Origin: Folioceros fuciformis
Lineage: Eukaryota > Anthocerotophyta > Anthocerotopsida > Anthocerotales
Length of the DNA stretch: 54,729 bases
Assembly: GCA_049999805.1 (NCBI GenBank)
Contig: JBNGIO010005336.1
Span: 1 to 54,729 of the forward strand
Direction of reading: 5' to 3'
The notes under the pieces: model-generated
Database searches by the model: none
What the model was told of the DNA's origin: nothing
Seen by the model: only the letters and a program-made list of their open reading frames with translations
Made by a program: the position numbers and the translations under genes
Shown: piece by piece, positions 28,999-39,264 of the stretch
How positions within the stretch are numbered: the stretch's first letter is position 1
Layout of the letters: each line of letters begins with the position of its first letter

Positions 28999-30335
28999 TC
29001 GCCAGCATACAGTGAGCCAAGATATCACACCAATTCCATCTACAGCTGGGTGATTTTTTGATGCAACTATTACCAGAATATCTTGTTTGGGGTCCATGTG
29101 CAAGTACAGGAGCACAGGTCGTCTTCTCAAATGGCAATTTACCTTCTTTCGTGAATTAACATCGAGAAGGAAAATGGAGACTTCGAAATATGCCATCCCC
29201 TGTCTCAGGATTGCTGGCTGTGTCCAGTGTAGGTTGCTTTGCACCCCATACAAGGAGAATGTCGGCGAAACGAATTTGTGGGCATTATGTCCCATGGGAC
29301 TCTCTGCCCTGCCTGGACAATTTTCATGTGCTGACATTTGTCATGCGAGGAGCGTGCACCCTCCATTGGAAGCATCAATCAGTGTCTTCCCCGACTCAGT
29401 ATTGTCGGCAGTGCTTCCTGAGAGAGCAGGTATAGGTAGGTCCGTTTGCTTCTATTAAGGAGAGTGGCCTTGTTTATAAGGGGGACTGCTACTGAAGGAA
29501 GCACCGTCGAGGATCCGGTTGGTCTGGGCAAGCTGCCGTCACCAGAAACTCGTGTTCAATTCGACTTTCTTGACCATGTAGACTTGCCCGCAGACGACGT
29601 CAATATAGCAGCGGCAAATAACCGGGGAAAGGATTAACTGGAAGTTGTTCCCACGCGACCGTAACTGCTCCAATCGGCTCTACTCTTTAGAAGTCGATGA
29701 GAAAAACTCTCCGTTGACACCTCCGCTCATTGTATGCAAATACCAGCTGCGTTTTAGCCCCATCAGGAGTTACCCGCAAGGAGAGTCGATTACAGAATGC
29801 CTAAATGGTAGAACATGTTCTCTTCGTGTCAAAATGAGATGGGGAAGGTGCCACTCCGATGGAGAGCCAAATGCTTGTCTCTCGCCTTATTCAAAGAAAG
29901 CCCAACGCCAACAGACATCTATCTTTGTTGCTCGGCGCAGCGGAGCATTGCACATCTGCAATTAGCACTTCGGAGCAGCGTGCCCACTGGGGGAACAACA
30001 GATTGAATGAGGTGGGTGCATCATGTTCGTGCTTGCAGCCGATGCCTTGACAGAGGATGACAGTTTCCTCTGGTCCCGAATTGTTGCTGAAGGTTGCACC
30101 ATTTCATGTTGTTTTAAAGGTTCGCACAGATTTCAGACCCTGTACACATCATGCATGGGTTTACGGGAAGCATGGACCAGGAGAGACTCTGACTTGTGCC
30201 ACTGAGCGTTGTGAGGCGGCGCTGAAGAGTGCTGGAAGGTCCATTTCCGCCACTGAGCTGCTTTTGCCACTGTGTTTCGTCTGGGGCCTGCAGGTTAGAG
30301 TCCTGGAATACCCACCTTGTTTTGACAGCCCCTTA
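28999..30335. other. Intergenic and 5' flank of PPR-3; no gene recognised
   Basis: This contains the 3' region of the TMEM69-like gene and the upstream region of PPR-3. The stretch 30095-30335 is conserved in the inverted copy at 25735-25969. A short frame at 29446-29637 encodes an acidic, unrecognised peptide. I found no other support for a gene. Confidence 0.5.
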
Positions 30336-30345
30336 GAAATGCAGG

Positions 30346-33300
30346 GTGGTACACTGTGATGCAGAAGTTGATGTGGGAACAGCAGCTGAGGATGGAGAGG
30401 TCGTTGAAACTGTCAAGGCTTTGGAGACCCTGGTGGACCGAGGGTCTTATGTTTCCCTGCGTTTTTTCTATGAGGCGGTTAGAAAGTGCACGGCAGACAA
30501 GGTTCTGGTTCATGGCAGTCGTGTTCATGCTGTCAGTGTTAGAAGTGGATACCAGTCCAACACCTTTTTGGCCAACAACATCATCCGGATGTATGCGGCC
30601 CACAAGAAATTGCAGGAGGCAACAGAAGTGTTTGCCCACCATGGTGCACCGAATTCTTATATGTGGTTTTCCATTATCTCAGCGCATGTTGAACTTGGAC
30701 AGGGTGCGCAGGCTATACAGCTTTATGCAAGAATGCGGCAGTCATCTACGGAGCCCAACGACTATGTCTTTGTGGCCGTCCTCAAAGCCTGTGCAACCGA
30801 GGCAGATATAACATCGGGTAAGCAGGTGCACGCTGATGTTCTTCAAAGTGCAGTGGAGGACAATGTGTTTGTTGGCAACGGCATAGTTGATATGTACGCG
30901 AAATGTGGCAGCTTGGACGATGCTCGCAGGGTTTTCGACTGTTTGACCACAAAGGATGTGGTCTCATGGAATACGATGATTTCAGGCTATGTCCAGCATG
31001 GGCAAGTTGAGTCCTGTCTCTCCCTTCATTCTCATATGTGTCAGGAGGACGTCACTGCGTCTGATAATGTTACATTTCTCTGCATTTTGAAAGCATGTGC
31101 TAGCATTGGAGCGTTACGTCAGGGCAGCAAGCTCCATGCCCTCTTGTTGGAAAGGGACGCGATGGCAGATATCGCTATCGCAAATTGCCTAGTGGACATG
31201 TATGTGAAATCGGACAGCTTGAGAAATGCTCGTAAAGTGTTTGATGCATTGCCCATAAAAAATGTGGTGACTTGGACCACAATGATCACGGGATACACTC
31301 AGCACGGGCTTAGCTCAGAAGGCCTTGATCTGTTTGCAAGGATGCAACAAGTGGGCATGACTCCTGATCCTGTAATATTTTGCTGCCTGCTAAAGTCGTG
31401 CAGTACTTCTAAAGCTTTATACGCGGGGAAGCAGCTTCACTGTCAGATTCAAGAACAGGGATTGGATATTGATGTGCTTCTTAGCAACAGCCTGGTGGAC
31501 ATGTATGCTAAATGTGGAAGCTTGAATGACGCTCGCATGGTTTTTGACACGCTTGCTACCAAGGACATTGTGACATGGACTGCTATGATTGCAGGATATG
31601 CTGAGCATGGTTTTGGTCGAGAAGCCCTTGCCCTATATGCTCAGATGCAATCCGAATGCACTACCCCAGCCGATAACGTTATGTTTGCCTCCCTTTTAAA
31701 ATCCTGTGCGAGCGTTGGAGATTTATGTCAAGGGATGCAACTTCATTCCCAGATTCAGAACCAAGGATTGGAAACCGATGCAGTTATTTGCAACAGCTTG
31801 GTGAACATGTATTCGAGCTGTGGGAGCTTGGGGGATGCTCGTTATGTGTTTGATGGGATGCAGACGAAAGATGTTGTGTCCTGGACTGCCATGATTTCCG
31901 CATATTCAGAGCATGGGCTTCCTCAAGAATCCCTCACCCTTTACGTGATGATGCAGAAGGATGGCATGATTCCAGCCAATCATGTTACATTCGTGTGCCT
32001 TTTGAAAGCATGTGCCAGCATTGGAGCTCTCCGTGAGGGCGAAGAAATCCATTCGGACATTCGAAAAAGAGGTTTGGGAGATGATGTGGTTATTGGGAAC
32101 TGCCTGGTGGACATGTATGCAAAATGTGGCTGCCTAGACAAAGCACGCTCAGTGTTTGACAGCTTGTCGACAAAAGATGTGGTTACATGGAATGCAATGC
32201 TCGCAGGGTATGCTCACCATGGGCTGGGAGAGGACTGTCTGTCTCTTTATGCATGTATGGAACAAGATGGCATCATTCTGGCTGATGTTGTGACATTCGT
32301 GTGTTTGCTCAAAACTTGTGTAGTTCTTGGGTCTCTGCATTACGGGATGCGACTTCATGCTGACATCCAGGACCAAGGTTTAGAAGATGATTTGGTTCTT
32401 GGTAGCAGCCTAGTGGACATGTACGCAAAGTGTCAGAGCTTAGAGAATGCTCGCCGAGTGTTTAACAAATTGACGAAAAAGGATGTGGTGGCATGGACTG
32501 CAATCATTGATGGTTATGCTCAACATGGTTGTGGTCAAGAGTCTCTCTCCCTGTATGCAAGTATGCAACAGAAGGGCATAGTAACTGCTGATGATGTTTT
32601 GCTTTCCTGCCTCTTGAAAGCATGTGCCAGTGTTGGAGATTTGCATCAGGGGAGGCAAATTCACTCCCAGATCCAGGGCAAAGGGCTTGAACACGACGTT
32701 GTCATCGGCAACTCCCTGGTTGACATGTATGCCAAATGTGGGAGTTTAGCCGATGCGCGGATGGTTTTTGACAGACTGCCTGCAAGAGATGTGGTGACAT
32801 GGACTGCGATGATTGTCGGATATGCTGAGCAAGGGCTCAGTCAGGAAGCCATTTCTATGTATTCAAAGATGCAAGAGGAGGGCTTAACTCCCGTTGATCA
32901 TCCTACGTTTGCTTGTCTTTTGAGAGCATGTGCCGGTGTTGGGGCTTTACAGCAGGGGGAGCACCTTCATTCCCAGGTTCAGGACCGCGGATTCGAAACC
33001 GAGCTCTTCCCTGTCCTGGTGGACATGTACACTAAGTGTGGAAGTCTAGAAGATGCGTGCAAGGTCTTTCGCAAATTGCCTGCGAAGGATGTGGTGACGT
33101 GGAATGCCATGATTTCCGGATACTCTCAGCATGGGCTGGGACAAGAAGCTCTGCAATGTTACGATGAAATGCGTCTGGCAGGCTTCGAGCCAAATGGGGT
33201 GACGTTTCTTTCACTCCTCTCTGCATGCAGTCATGCTGGCTTGGTGGAGAAAGGGATTGAGTACTTCGAATCCATGAGGACTGAACACGGCATAACTCCA

Positions 33301-33744
33301 GAGGTGGAGCATTACGTCTGCATGGTGGACCTGTTTGGTCGTGCCGGATCCTTCAATAGTATACAACGCCTACTGTCGACCATGCCCATGGAGCCTGGAC
33401 TGTCTCTGTGGTTGTGCTTGCTGGGTGCCTGTCGAAAACATGGCAATGTGCCCCTGGGAGAAAATGCCTTCACCCATGCAGTGCACCTACAGCCGAAACA
33501 TTCTGCTGCGTATGTGTTGATGGCACAGATTTATGCTGGGGCTGGTTTGTTGGATCATGCATGGGAGGTACACAGCCTCAGACGAAAACAAGGCGCATGG
33601 AAGAACCCCGGGCTGAGTTGGATCGAGCATGACCACCGAGTACACATTTTTGTGGTAGGAGACTGCCAGAGTCCTCGGCACAAGAAACTGACTGACTTGC
33701 TGAGGAGGTTAGGATCGCAACAGGAGGAGTTGAGACCGCTTTAA
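30346..33744 (+). CDS. PLS-class PPR protein, E subclass, 1132 codons (PPR-3)
   Basis: A single frame of nine P-L-S triplets (MYAKCGSLDDARRVF, MYAKCGSLNDARMVF and so on, about 300 bases apart) is followed by L2-S2 and the E module. Landmarks there are MVDLFGRAGSFNSIQRLL, GACRKHGNVPLGE and LSWIEHDHRVHIFVVGDC, then a short tail and no DYW domain. The same family as PPR-1 and PPR-2; the likely role is binding of an organellar editing site with a trans-acting deaminase. Upstream the frame is open only back to TAG at 30334 and has no ATG. The ATG at 30339 is one base out of frame (ATG CAG G GTG...). In the dead copy at 25.7 kb the same ATG is in frame because it has one G fewer. This is either an assembly or sequence error, a lost start, or a splice acceptor (AAATGCAG) feeding from an upstream exon. 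The U repeat, inverted, abuts its stop codon. Confidence 0.88.
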   Translation: MVHCDAEVDVGTAAEDGEVVETVKALETLVDRGSYVSLRFFYEAVRKCTADKVLVHGSRVHAVSVRSGYQSNTFLANNIIRMYAAHKKLQEATEVFAHHGAPNSYMWFSIISAHVELGQGAQAIQLYARMRQSSTEPNDYVFVAVLKACATEADITSGKQVHADVLQSAVEDNVFVGNGIVDMYAKCGSLDDARRVFDCLTTKDVVSWNTMISGYVQHGQVESCLSLHSHMCQEDVTASDNVTFLCILKACASIGALRQGSKLHALLLERDAMADIAIANCLVDMYVKSDSLRNARKVFDALPIKNVVTWTTMITGYTQHGLSSEGLDLFARMQQVGMTPDPVIFCCLLKSCSTSKALYAGKQLHCQIQEQGLDIDVLLSNSLVDMYAKCGSLNDARMVFDTLATKDIVTWTAMIAGYAEHGFGREALALYAQMQSECTTPADNVMFASLLKSCASVGDLCQGMQLHSQIQNQGLETDAVICNSLVNMYSSCGSLGDARYVFDGMQTKDVVSWTAMISAYSEHGLPQESLTLYVMMQKDGMIPANHVTFVCLLKACASIGALREGEEIHSDIRKRGLGDDVVIGNCLVDMYAKCGCLDKARSVFDSLSTKDVVTWNAMLAGYAHHGLGEDCLSLYACMEQDGIILADVVTFVCLLKTCVVLGSLHYGMRLHADIQDQGLEDDLVLGSSLVDMYAKCQSLENARRVFNKLTKKDVVAWTAIIDGYAQHGCGQESLSLYASMQQKGIVTADDVLLSCLLKACASVGDLHQGRQIHSQIQGKGLEHDVVIGNSLVDMYAKCGSLADARMVFDRLPARDVVTWTAMIVGYAEQGLSQEAISMYSKMQEEGLTPVDHPTFACLLRACAGVGALQQGEHLHSQVQDRGFETELFPVLVDMYTKCGSLEDACKVFRKLPAKDVVTWNAMISGYSQHGLGQEALQCYDEMRLAGFEPNGVTFLSLLSACSHAGLVEKGIEYFESMRTEHGITPEVEHYVCMVDLFGRAGSFNSIQRLLSTMPMEPGLSLWLCLLGACRKHGNVPLGENAFTHAVHLQPKHSAAYVLMAQIYAGAGLLDHAWEVHSLRRKQGAWKNPGLSWIEHDHRVHIFVVGDCQSPRHKKLTDLLRRLGSQQEELRPL

Positions 33745-34240
33745 ACCCCCCGCTTGCGATAGTAGAACAAAAGCCCGTGTTCCCATTTCTAGCATCTGGC
33801 CGCATCTGCTCCCCTGTTCTCTATTGCGATGTGGCCCGCTATTTCTTGTCACTGGAAGACTGAACACGAAGGGGATTGGCAAGCTTTGTTGTCGATTACG
33901 TAGTACGGTCGCTATTGTGACCGTGTCGGGAACTACAATCCTTCGGCAACCGAGTCTTCTTGGCCGCCTGTACAGCCATCTCACGATAAAAGGCATGATA
34001 ACAATGTCGACAACAATCGAGCAACGAAGTCTTGATGGGCTTTGCAGATATACCCCATATCACTCAGAAGACCTTTGTACCACATGCAGTCATACTTATA
34101 CCAACCTCCGCCGAGTATGCGTGTAGAGCCTTGTGTTTAGCGTAAAGCGAATTATTCTTTCGCCTTTTACTAAAGAATACCGTGCGCTGTACACAAAACA
34201 TCGGCAAACCATACTTTTTGAGCTGAGCCACCAAGGCTCA
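33745..34240 (-). repeat. U repeat, copy 3 (partial, inverted)
   Basis: The minus strand of this interval aligns with the first ~500 bases of copies 1 and 2. It has CTCAAAAAGTATGG, then CGCACGGTATTCTTTAGTA with the ATTCTTT/AAAGAAT hairpin (about 34150-34190), then ATATGGGGTATAT, then AAGACTTCGTTG, then CGCAATAGAGAACAG, then AAATGGGAACACG. It begins immediately after the PPR-3 stop. Identity is lower than between copies 1 and 2. Confidence 0.75.
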
Positions 34241-34465
34241 ACAATTTAAACACAACTTGGATTGTACATTCGCTAATTTTGTAAATGCTAGTTCGACCAC
34301 GGGTTCTGTTTTCCCGTTGTTTGTAAGGAGTCTCTTTTTCCGTAATATTTCAGGAGTGTGGACTATGGATTCTTTTTTCCGGAGTGGGTGCCATAGCTGC
34401 TTCGGATGCGTGATGGGGGTGCCCTGAATCATCAAAAAAAGCCAGATAAAAGCCAGATGGATCTT

Positions 34466-34475
34466 NNNNNNNNNN
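34466..34475. other. Assembly gap (10 N) flanked by a 47-base exact repeat
   Basis: The 47 bases before the gap (34419-34465) recur exactly after it (34476-34522). This looks like two contig ends that overlap but were not merged, rather than a biological tandem repeat. Confidence 0.8.
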
Positions 34476-34626
34476 GTGCCCTGAATCATCAAAAAAAGCC
34501 AGATAAAAGCCAGATGGATCTTGATAAGATAAAAGCCAAATAGAGTCTGCTACCACAAGTAATGTACACATATACCAGATGTGTATGTTTTTGAAATTGG
34601 TTAGTACATACAAAAATGTTGTAATA

Positions 34627-34728
34627 ATGGTTGCCAAGATTATTGCTCCACTAACTAATCTCTTGAAGAAGACTAAGGCTTGGAAATGGTATAAAGAGCG
34701 TGAGAGGGCATTTGTAGCTAAGCGGTAA
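34627..34728 (+). mobile_element. Ty3/gypsy retrotransposon fragment (RT/RNase H linker)
   Basis: A 33-codon frame reads VAKIIAPLTNLLKK, then KAWKWYKERERAF. This matches the conserved linker between reverse transcriptase and RNase H of Ty3/gypsy Pol (APLTxLLKK, then W and AF). Frames on either side are broken. The surrounding 34.25-36.0 kb is AT-rich and without genes, probably more of the same decayed element. Confidence 0.65.
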
Positions 34729-36432
34729 GACCCAAGTCCCATAGCACTCTTACCTCGTAGAGCCCATGCTTCATATTAGAGGCAAAGTTGTAGCAAACTT
34801 TCCTTTTTCCTCTCCTTGGCCTTGTTTTGACTATCTTGAGTTTGCTAAGAAGGCCTTATCTACTCATACCCTTCCCTCTCATAGGGAATCTTGCCCGGGC
34901 GAAAGAAAGTCTTTTGGGCCCTACAACTCTTCAATGGAAGGTAGCTATTTACAATGAGTATGAGTTTCATCAATCTTCCAATAAGTAGGCTTAATAGAAG
35001 TATTTATGTGCTCAAGCAATCTCTTTTTTTTTTCATGGAAGAAAAGTCGGATTATGATAGCTTGGGCTATTAACAAGATATCAAAAGGAGTAGGACAAAG
35101 ACTTAAGTTAGGCCACCCCTCCTACTTTCTTTACCAGTTGTAATATAGATTAGAGACAGCTTGCATGTTTCGAGCGGATGAAGAACCTCACTTAATCCAA
35201 ATCCCCAACCTTGGTAAGGATGAAAGAGTGAGGTCCTACTTATTCTCTCCACGTGCATGAGTGGTTCCATTGCATATCTCTCCTCGGGAGAAGAGAGCCA
35301 ACAACGCTCCAATCCTTCTGCTTGAAATTGCATGGGCAGGTCCCCCTTACTCCTTTAATGGCAATTAGAAGGTGTTCCCAAATGTGTCACACCAAAGCTT
35401 TAGCGGTTGCTAGTTCATTGCCCCCAAAAAACCGTAATTGTTCAATTAAGCTATAGATTGAAGAGACAAGACATCTAAATCATACTCTACCATTGCTATT
35501 GGGTTAGAGGTTTGGCTAAAGCTTCATTTAAGCCGGAGAGTCCCAGACGAGACCAATGATCCTTATCTCTAGAAGTCCTTCGCTAGCTATACTTTTCTCA
35601 TGGACCAACTATCCTTATTTCTAGAAGTCCTTCACTAGCTATGTTTTTCTCATGGCTAGCCGCTATTGTTAGCTAGCACGCTCACAAACTATCTTCAATG
35701 ACTCTCATGTCTTTTGAGTCTATGTACATTGTTACTACATTTTGTACATATCCATTGTCCTATTCCATTGTGATAATGAACCTAATAGATATAACCTGAT
35801 AGAGAGGTTAAATATCTAGATATCTAGTTAATTAGGGGTTAGATATCTAAATAAATAACCTATGTCAACCAAAGGGGCAGCTTTCAGCTTGTTTGCCTTG
35901 CGGGATTGTTACTCTTCATCCTTTTAGCTTATTTGCCTTTGGGGATTGTTACTGTACTGTTTCTGTTCGAGTGCTTTGTTTTTCTAGCAGCCTTGCTAGC
36001 TCCGTGATTTCTAGCGATCAAGAATTTAGCCCGTCACGATCAGCCCGTGAACACCAGCCCTTAAGCATTTGGCTTTTGGATCTGTAACCACTACCACGAC
36101 GGAAATAGGTACGCTTACTCCAGGATTGGTAGGCGAGAAATCACAATCTGAGACGCGCACCGAGTTCACAACTTCAGAGTCGGGTCCTGTTCCTGGTGAG
36201 AACAGGATCGGTCCATTGCAGACACGTCGTGGTCCCAAATAGCTAGCAAGCTTAGCGTAGAAGTAGCAGCCGACAGCGCTAAGACCGTACAAGAGATGTA
36301 CACAACTGGCTGGCTACTTGTCCTGAAATACCCAGAACTACAGCTCCAGAACTTGTTCCATGGATCACAGATAGCACGTCTCCGCACAAGCAGCCTACAG
36401 CTCCAAATCTGTGCAAGAAATGTACCTAACTA
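34729..36432. other. Repeat-derived, gene-free DNA
   Basis: AT-rich DNA with no recognisable frame. It contains a 52-base tandem duplication at 35551-35602 and 35603-35654 (shared CTAGAAGTCCTTC and TTTTTCTCATGG-like text), and two shorter copies of a GCTTGTTTGCCTT-type unit at about 35887 and 35927. It is likely retrotransposon remains. The last few hundred bases are the 3' flank of the lipid-transfer-type gene. Confidence 0.5.
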
Positions 36433-36864
36433 TCAAGCATATCCGCACCTGGAAGTGACGTTCTCGACTCCCCTGAAGAAGCAAACTGCGTCCACCCTCT
36501 GCAGTAACAGGGACGGGTCCAGGCCGAGCCAGTAGGAGAGCACAGAGGATTGGTTGAGCAACGGACAGAAGCAGTCGGGAGAGCCTTTGGCGACTTGGCA
36601 ACAGGACTTGAGATCCACGTTGCTCTGCAGCAGAGACGTCAGGCACTGCTGCTTCACCTCGGGAGGAATCTGCGCGTTGTCCGGTACGCTTCTTCTGACG
36701 CAGTCACCGAATCGAAGACCGATGTTGATGCCGAATTCCAAGATCCCGGTCTGCACATTCGGGGAGCTCAGAGGGCCGGGCGCGGGGGCAACTGCAACCC
36801 CCGCTATGAGCGCGGAGGCGCAGCCGGCCATGAGCAGCATCAGCGAGCAAGGTCGGGTCATCAT
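36433..36864 (-). CDS. 8-cysteine lipid-transfer / protease-inhibitor family protein
   Basis: This is a complete 143-residue, single-exon secreted protein. It starts MMTRPCSLMLLMAGCASALI, a typical signal peptide cleaved near residues 25-29. The mature part shows the eight-cysteine motif in order: GDC, QQC, SCC, CFC, AVC and RC. It lacks a clear hydrophobic C-terminal tail, so GPI anchoring is not indicated. Members bind lipids in a small four-helix cavity in the apoplast and serve cuticle, wall or defence functions. The specific role cannot be read. The spacing fits the type that includes LTPG and xylogen-like proteins better than classical LTP1. Confidence 0.82.
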   Translation of the reverse strand: MMTRPCSLMLLMAGCASALIAGVAVAPAPGPLSSPNVQTGILEFGINIGLRFGDCVRRSVPDNAQIPPEVKQQCLTSLLQSNVDLKSCCQVAKGSPDCFCPLLNQSSVLSYWLGLDPSLLLQRVDAVCFFRGVENVTSRCGYA

Positions 36865-39264
36865 TGTTCGGAGTTTGCCTGGGTGCCGGAGTTTCTTCAG
36901 GCCTGAGTGAGGAGAGACTCGCAGCTGCTGCGAGGGTTCGTCTTACAGGAGGAGGATCGGGGAGGATGCACCGTTGGGAGAGCGTGGCTCAAGAATTGCA
37001 GGTGCCTGTGCTGGAACGATCGCGGAACCGCCTGACACCCGTTCCCGAGCCCGAGGGCAGCCAAGTCCATGGCCACACTTGTTGCGCTGCCAGCGTGATG
37101 TCGCAGACAAGTGCGGAATCAAAAGAGCTAGCGTCCACCAGCGCTCTCAACTTTGCTGGCTGGTAGGTGATGCGAGAAGGTAACAAGTGGCGCGTTTAAA
37201 TCGCAAAAGCGAACATGTGGCACCGTATGACGGCGGTGCGATGGCGATGTGACTGCACCGCCTCCGCCAGCAACAGCTCTCGTCGTGATGTCACACCAGC
37301 AGTCTAGAGGGTGAAAGGAAGAGCGCTTACGGTTCGCCGCGGATGCATTAGTGACCTCAGTGCACAATTGAAAGCGCCTGTAGAGAGCTTGTGAGCTTGT
37401 GAGCTTGTGACCCTTTGTTCTATTAACGAAGCTGGTACCAAATCCTGAGCACTGCTGCAGCAGCCGGATCCCTTCATTCTCGCCTGGCTTGTGTCCGTAA
37501 TGCTTTCTGTTCGGTGTGAGAAAGAGAAAGGTGCGGGCCAGGGCCATGGTATCTTCAAGAACCAGCTGGAAGTTGCCGCAAATGGCATCCTCAGGCTGCC
37601 ACAACGGCAAGGCGGGCACAACGAACCCTATCTGTGTCCTTCACCTCCAACAGCAAAACTAACAGGTTTGTAATAGCATTCAAAATGCGAGACATGACGC
37701 GCAGAGATGGGACCAATTGCAAGATCCGGACCTCCTTCATGAGAAGCTGTAGCAGATCCGGAATCTGGGTTCACTCGTCCTCACTCCAGTTTTAAGCCCG
37801 GCACAGCGGCGGGTGCAGCACAACGGGGGGCACAGTGAGCGCTGCGCCTCTTGCTTATTACGAGCTCGCAGCATATGCACAGTACGCAGGTGGGAAAGAG
37901 GCGTTCCTACAGTGCGACCACTCCATTGCCGAGGCCAAGAGTCCCCAAAGCTGAAGAAAGGGAGAAACCGGGGCGCCGCATTTGAGCCCGCATGGGGATT
38001 GGGGCCAGGGTATGCAAATCAGCAGGCAGCCGTGCCGTGAGCGCAAAGCGCGGCGTCTTGTCACCCTTTCCTAGGCGATTTACCATCCGCCGCAAGCGTT
38101 CAGCTCATCTACTTCACTTTTGTGCAAGGATGTTGACTGTCATGGTGGTCATCCGTCCAAAAGGCAAGCCTCGCTCCTCCAAATCAATGCTTAAATAAAG
38201 GATAATATCTTGTTTTCCATCAAGCACAAGCTCCCAAAAGGAGAAAGAAACCTTCCAACCGTGGAAGACGTTATAACATTGGCTGGTTGCATGGGGGTAG
38301 TACTCTGAATCGCGTCGCACTAGCACAACAAACAGGACTTCACAAGACTTCTTCAGGCGAATCGGCTTCATTGATTCTTGTGGAAGCTTAAGCAGAGAGG
38401 CTAAGTACACATGCACGGGTTACGGCTTCGAGTTAAGGAAGAAGATGTGATCGTCCCGTCCCGTCCCGTCCCGTCCCGTCCCGTCCCGTCCCGTCCCGCC
38501 CCGTCCCGTCCCGTCCGCTCCGGCCCAGCACCCAACCAAGCATCAAATTGTCGGGAATGTGGCCTGCGTTTTGACTGTGTGAGGTGTGGGATACTTGGAA
38601 GTCCAGTGCACGCTCACTCCAGCGGGAGACTGGAGTGTGCATCCATCTTGCAACTTCTGGCATTTGTTTTAGTGAGATAAAAATATGGGGCGCGGGCTCG
38701 TCTTGGGTGGGGAGAAGGAATCTGGTGGGAAAGAGACGGAATCTGGAATTAGGCAGGCAGGTGAGGGGAAAAATTACAAGCACGTGGAAGCCTGTCATGT
38801 CCTTTGAGCCGTGAGCGTCGGTTCACAGCGTTTTGCCTGGGCCTGGCTTTGTACAAGGCTGGGACTGGACTCCATCGGGGCAGACAGACTGGTCTTGGCG
38901 CCGTCGTCGACCGGCGCTGAGGCATTCCCTTCTCCCCCGCCTTGGACGGGGAGCACGCCTTTCGTCGACGGATCTGGTATCAGCGGCGGCAGCCCTGGGG
39001 ATGGAAATGACGCCTTGGAGCACCAGGGAGTGATTCGGAAGGGAGGAAGGGAAGAGACGGCGATCGATCATTCATGGATGCAGGCGACGGGTGATGACCT
39101 GCGGAAGTGGTGCGACCGTTTCATCGATGCGAAAGCAGGCATGGAGATGATGAAGATGGTGCGAATTTAGGAAGAGGGGCGGGAGCGAGGTGGGTGGTGC
39201 GGGGTTGTGACGCCTTGTGGCGTGTGGTAAGGCCAGGGCGCAGTGCGAACAGGTGGATCGAGAG
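36865..39264. other. Intergenic; pentanucleotide microsatellite, no gene recognised
   Basis: This lies between the divergent lipid-transfer-type gene and the ammonium transporter. It contains a run of CCCGT units at 38452-38516 and probably the promoters of both genes. A CTTGTGAG triplet repeat lies at 37386-37410. Open frames here have no domain content. Confidence 0.55.

Noticed and set aside
33709-33996. 95-codon frame on the minus strand after PPR-3
   Set aside because: It lies in the inverted U repeat, and the corresponding frames are not conserved in the other two copies.
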